NCBI RefSeq assembly: GCF_001659985.1
Contig: NZ_LYCS01000001.1
Span: 706,261-770,260, forward strand
Reading direction: 5' to 3'
Origin: Oceanobacillus sp. Castelsardo
GTDB taxonomy: Bacteria > Bacillota > Bacilli > Bacillales > Amphibacillaceae
DNA length: 64,000 nucleotides
The first letter of the stretch is position 1; each line of letters starts with the position of its first letter. The notes beneath the pieces were generated by a model that was given only the letters and a program-made list of their open reading frames with translations, was not told the origin of the DNA and made no database searches. Positions 62,980-64,000 of the stretch are shown here, piece after piece. The translations under genes were made by a program, and so were the position numbers.

Positions 62980-63903
62980 CTATTTATGAACAATACTTTC
63001 CATTTTTTTAATTAGTTCACAGGCTCTAATTTTAGCGGAATGATTTTCGTGTATAAAAAGATAGCCTTGTTCAGCAATCTGTTCACGTTTAGTTTCATTC
63101 TCTAAATAGTATGCAGCCTTCTCTTTAAAGTTGTTTTCATCGATTGAAACGAAATGGAAACCTGGGACAAACCCAAGATCCTCTAACTCCTTGAACGTAG
63201 GCGCTAATAGTAACGAATTACATGCTAAAGCTTCAAAGTATTTTCTAATAGGATAGTAATGTATGGAAGGGCAAGTAAAAAAAATCTTGGCCCGATTTAT
63301 CTCTTTAGCGTAACGTGGACCAATAAAAAGCTGATTTTCTTCTTGTTCATTGAATGACTTATATCCCGGATGCTTATGATAAACAAATCTAGAATCTAGT
63401 TTATATGTGTTAAATATTTTTTGTCTTAATGGATAAATATCATTTACAGCTCCCATCATTAGTAAATGAATATCCTTTTGTTCATGATAATCCTTATAAA
63501 TTTCCGAATTAACAAAATGCGGAAACCACTCCATTTTATGTTGAAATTCCGGGTAAATTTCGATGCATTTATCTCGGGCTACCGTAAACAGATGGGATAT
63601 TTTATTTTTGGAAATAAAATTCCTCCGATAACTAGTAAAACGGTGAGCATCATTAATAAATAAACCTACCGGAATGTCAATATTAGCTAATCCTTTAATC
63701 ATAGGGGAGATTTTTTTTCCTATGTCATTTAATAATAAAATGAAGTCTGGTCGTATGGATAATTTTTTCAGAATAGAACTGATATGTCCGTTTTCTCTCC
63801 AAAATGTGACGTGTGCTAATTTAGCAAGTTCCTGCTCAAGATAATAAAAATTTTTATTCAATAGTTGGGATGTATCTTCAGTAATAAATAATATATGAAT
63901 CAT
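62980..63903 (-). CDS. CgeB-like glycosyltransferase, copy 2
   Basis: A 307-residue paralog of 57311-58297: ELAKLAHVTFWRENGHISSILKKLSIRPDFILLLND, FVYHKHPGYKSF, NRAKIFFTCPSIHYYPIRKYFEALACNSLLLAP, GYLFIHENHSAKIRACELI. It is the first gene of the minus-strand unit 62980-62288-61194. AGAAGGTGATT precedes the ATG. The last 97 bases of the window after it are AT-rich with no gene seen. Confidence 0.8.
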   Translation of the reverse strand: MIHILFITEDTSQLLNKNFYYLEQELAKLAHVTFWRENGHISSILKKLSIRPDFILLLNDIGKKISPMIKGLANIDIPVGLFINDAHRFTSYRRNFISKNKISHLFTVARDKCIEIYPEFQHKMEWFPHFVNSEIYKDYHEQKDIHLLMMGAVNDIYPLRQKIFNTYKLDSRFVYHKHPGYKSFNEQEENQLFIGPRYAKEINRAKIFFTCPSIHYYPIRKYFEALACNSLLLAPTFKELEDLGFVPGFHFVSIDENNFKEKAAYYLENETKREQIAEQGYLFIHENHSAKIRACELIKKMESIVHK

Positions 63904-64000
63904 ACAATCACCTTCTCACTGATTTATAGTTAAAGAGCCAAATTTAAATGCATCCATTATCAACGTCCATATCGATTATGGAATAAAACATAATATACAT

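Noticed and set aside
1-64000. tRNA, rRNA, CRISPR array or prophage
   Set aside because: None was recognised by reading both strands; the short dispersed repeats are not regularly spaced and have no cas genes nearby.

Overview
The window looks like the chromosome of a low-GC, endospore-forming, halotolerant member of the Bacillaceae, probably near Oceanobacillus, Virgibacillus or Ornithinibacillus. The basis is AT-rich DNA with strong AGGAGG ribosome sites, local gene order shared with the Bacillus subtilis yku/ykr region (ykyA, def, rpoY, rnjA, ktrC, ykuS, darB, ykuE, ykyB), a complete ectoine operon, and many sporulation genes (spoVA, dpaA, CotX/CotW-like coat proteins, Spo0E, YjcZ). The genus is inference. 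No rRNA, tRNA, CRISPR array or prophage was seen.

Layout. 1-697: 5' part and terminal end of an IS3-family element. 704-9000: housekeeping block with YkyA lipoprotein, peptide deformylase, RNA polymerase epsilon subunit, RNase J1, the potassium-channel regulator KtrC, YkuS, the c-di-AMP receptor DarB, the Tat-dependent phosphoesterase YkuE, a Sco protein and YkyB. 9100-14300: small membrane and regulatory proteins (FbpB-like, Spo0E-like), signal peptidase I, a YjcZ peptide with a good SigK-type promoter, a KtrD-type K+ channel and a YwpF-like protein. 14447-18279: a seven-gene spoVA operon with the composition of spoVA-2mob (DUF1657, YhcN/YlaJ lipoprotein, SpoVAC, SpoVAD, SpoVAEb, DUF1657, DUF421+DUF1657 '2Duf'). 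18331-25335: quinone oxidoreductase, an ArsA/Get3-like ATPase next to a small CC-terminal protein and CstA, glutamate dehydrogenase and a permease. 25473-38632: VanW protein, type II NADH dehydrogenase, VWA lipoprotein, topoisomerase III, large catalase, hydratase, second YjcZ peptide, CBS protein, a Y-family polymerase and small conserved proteins. 38673-41014: ectABC. 41264-44726: RocB-like peptidase, stand-alone dipicolinate synthase subunit A, a lipoprotein. 45083-48859: qoxABCD quinol oxidase. 49291-63903: a spore-surface region with CotW-like, two CotX-like and two DUF2642 proteins, followed by about 12 kb of polysaccharide genes.

The polysaccharide genes combine a WecC/WbpA-like nucleotide-sugar dehydrogenase, a WbpE-like aminotransferase, a hexapeptide acetyltransferase and a UDP-GlcNAc 2-epimerase (four of the five steps of a UDP-diacetamido-mannuronic acid route), a glucuronyl C5-epimerase-like protein, one two-domain GT2, two paralogous GT4 and two paralogous CgeB-like transferases. 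Placed directly after coat and crust genes, this is best read as a system that builds an acidic glycan on the spore surface. It is the least described part of the window.

Three families of short dispersed repeats run through the intergenic DNA: family A (about 80 bp, near 2.3, 6.4, 10.1, 17.3 and 42.9 kb), family B (about 115 bp, multi-hairpin, at 11.2 and 13.7 kb) and family C (about 160 bp with shorter derivatives, at 37.6, 35.7 and 26.6 kb). One family A copy lies at the spurious upstream end of the 2Duf reading frame. Several start codons were moved to internal codons with a proper ribosome site; ectA appears to start at ATT.
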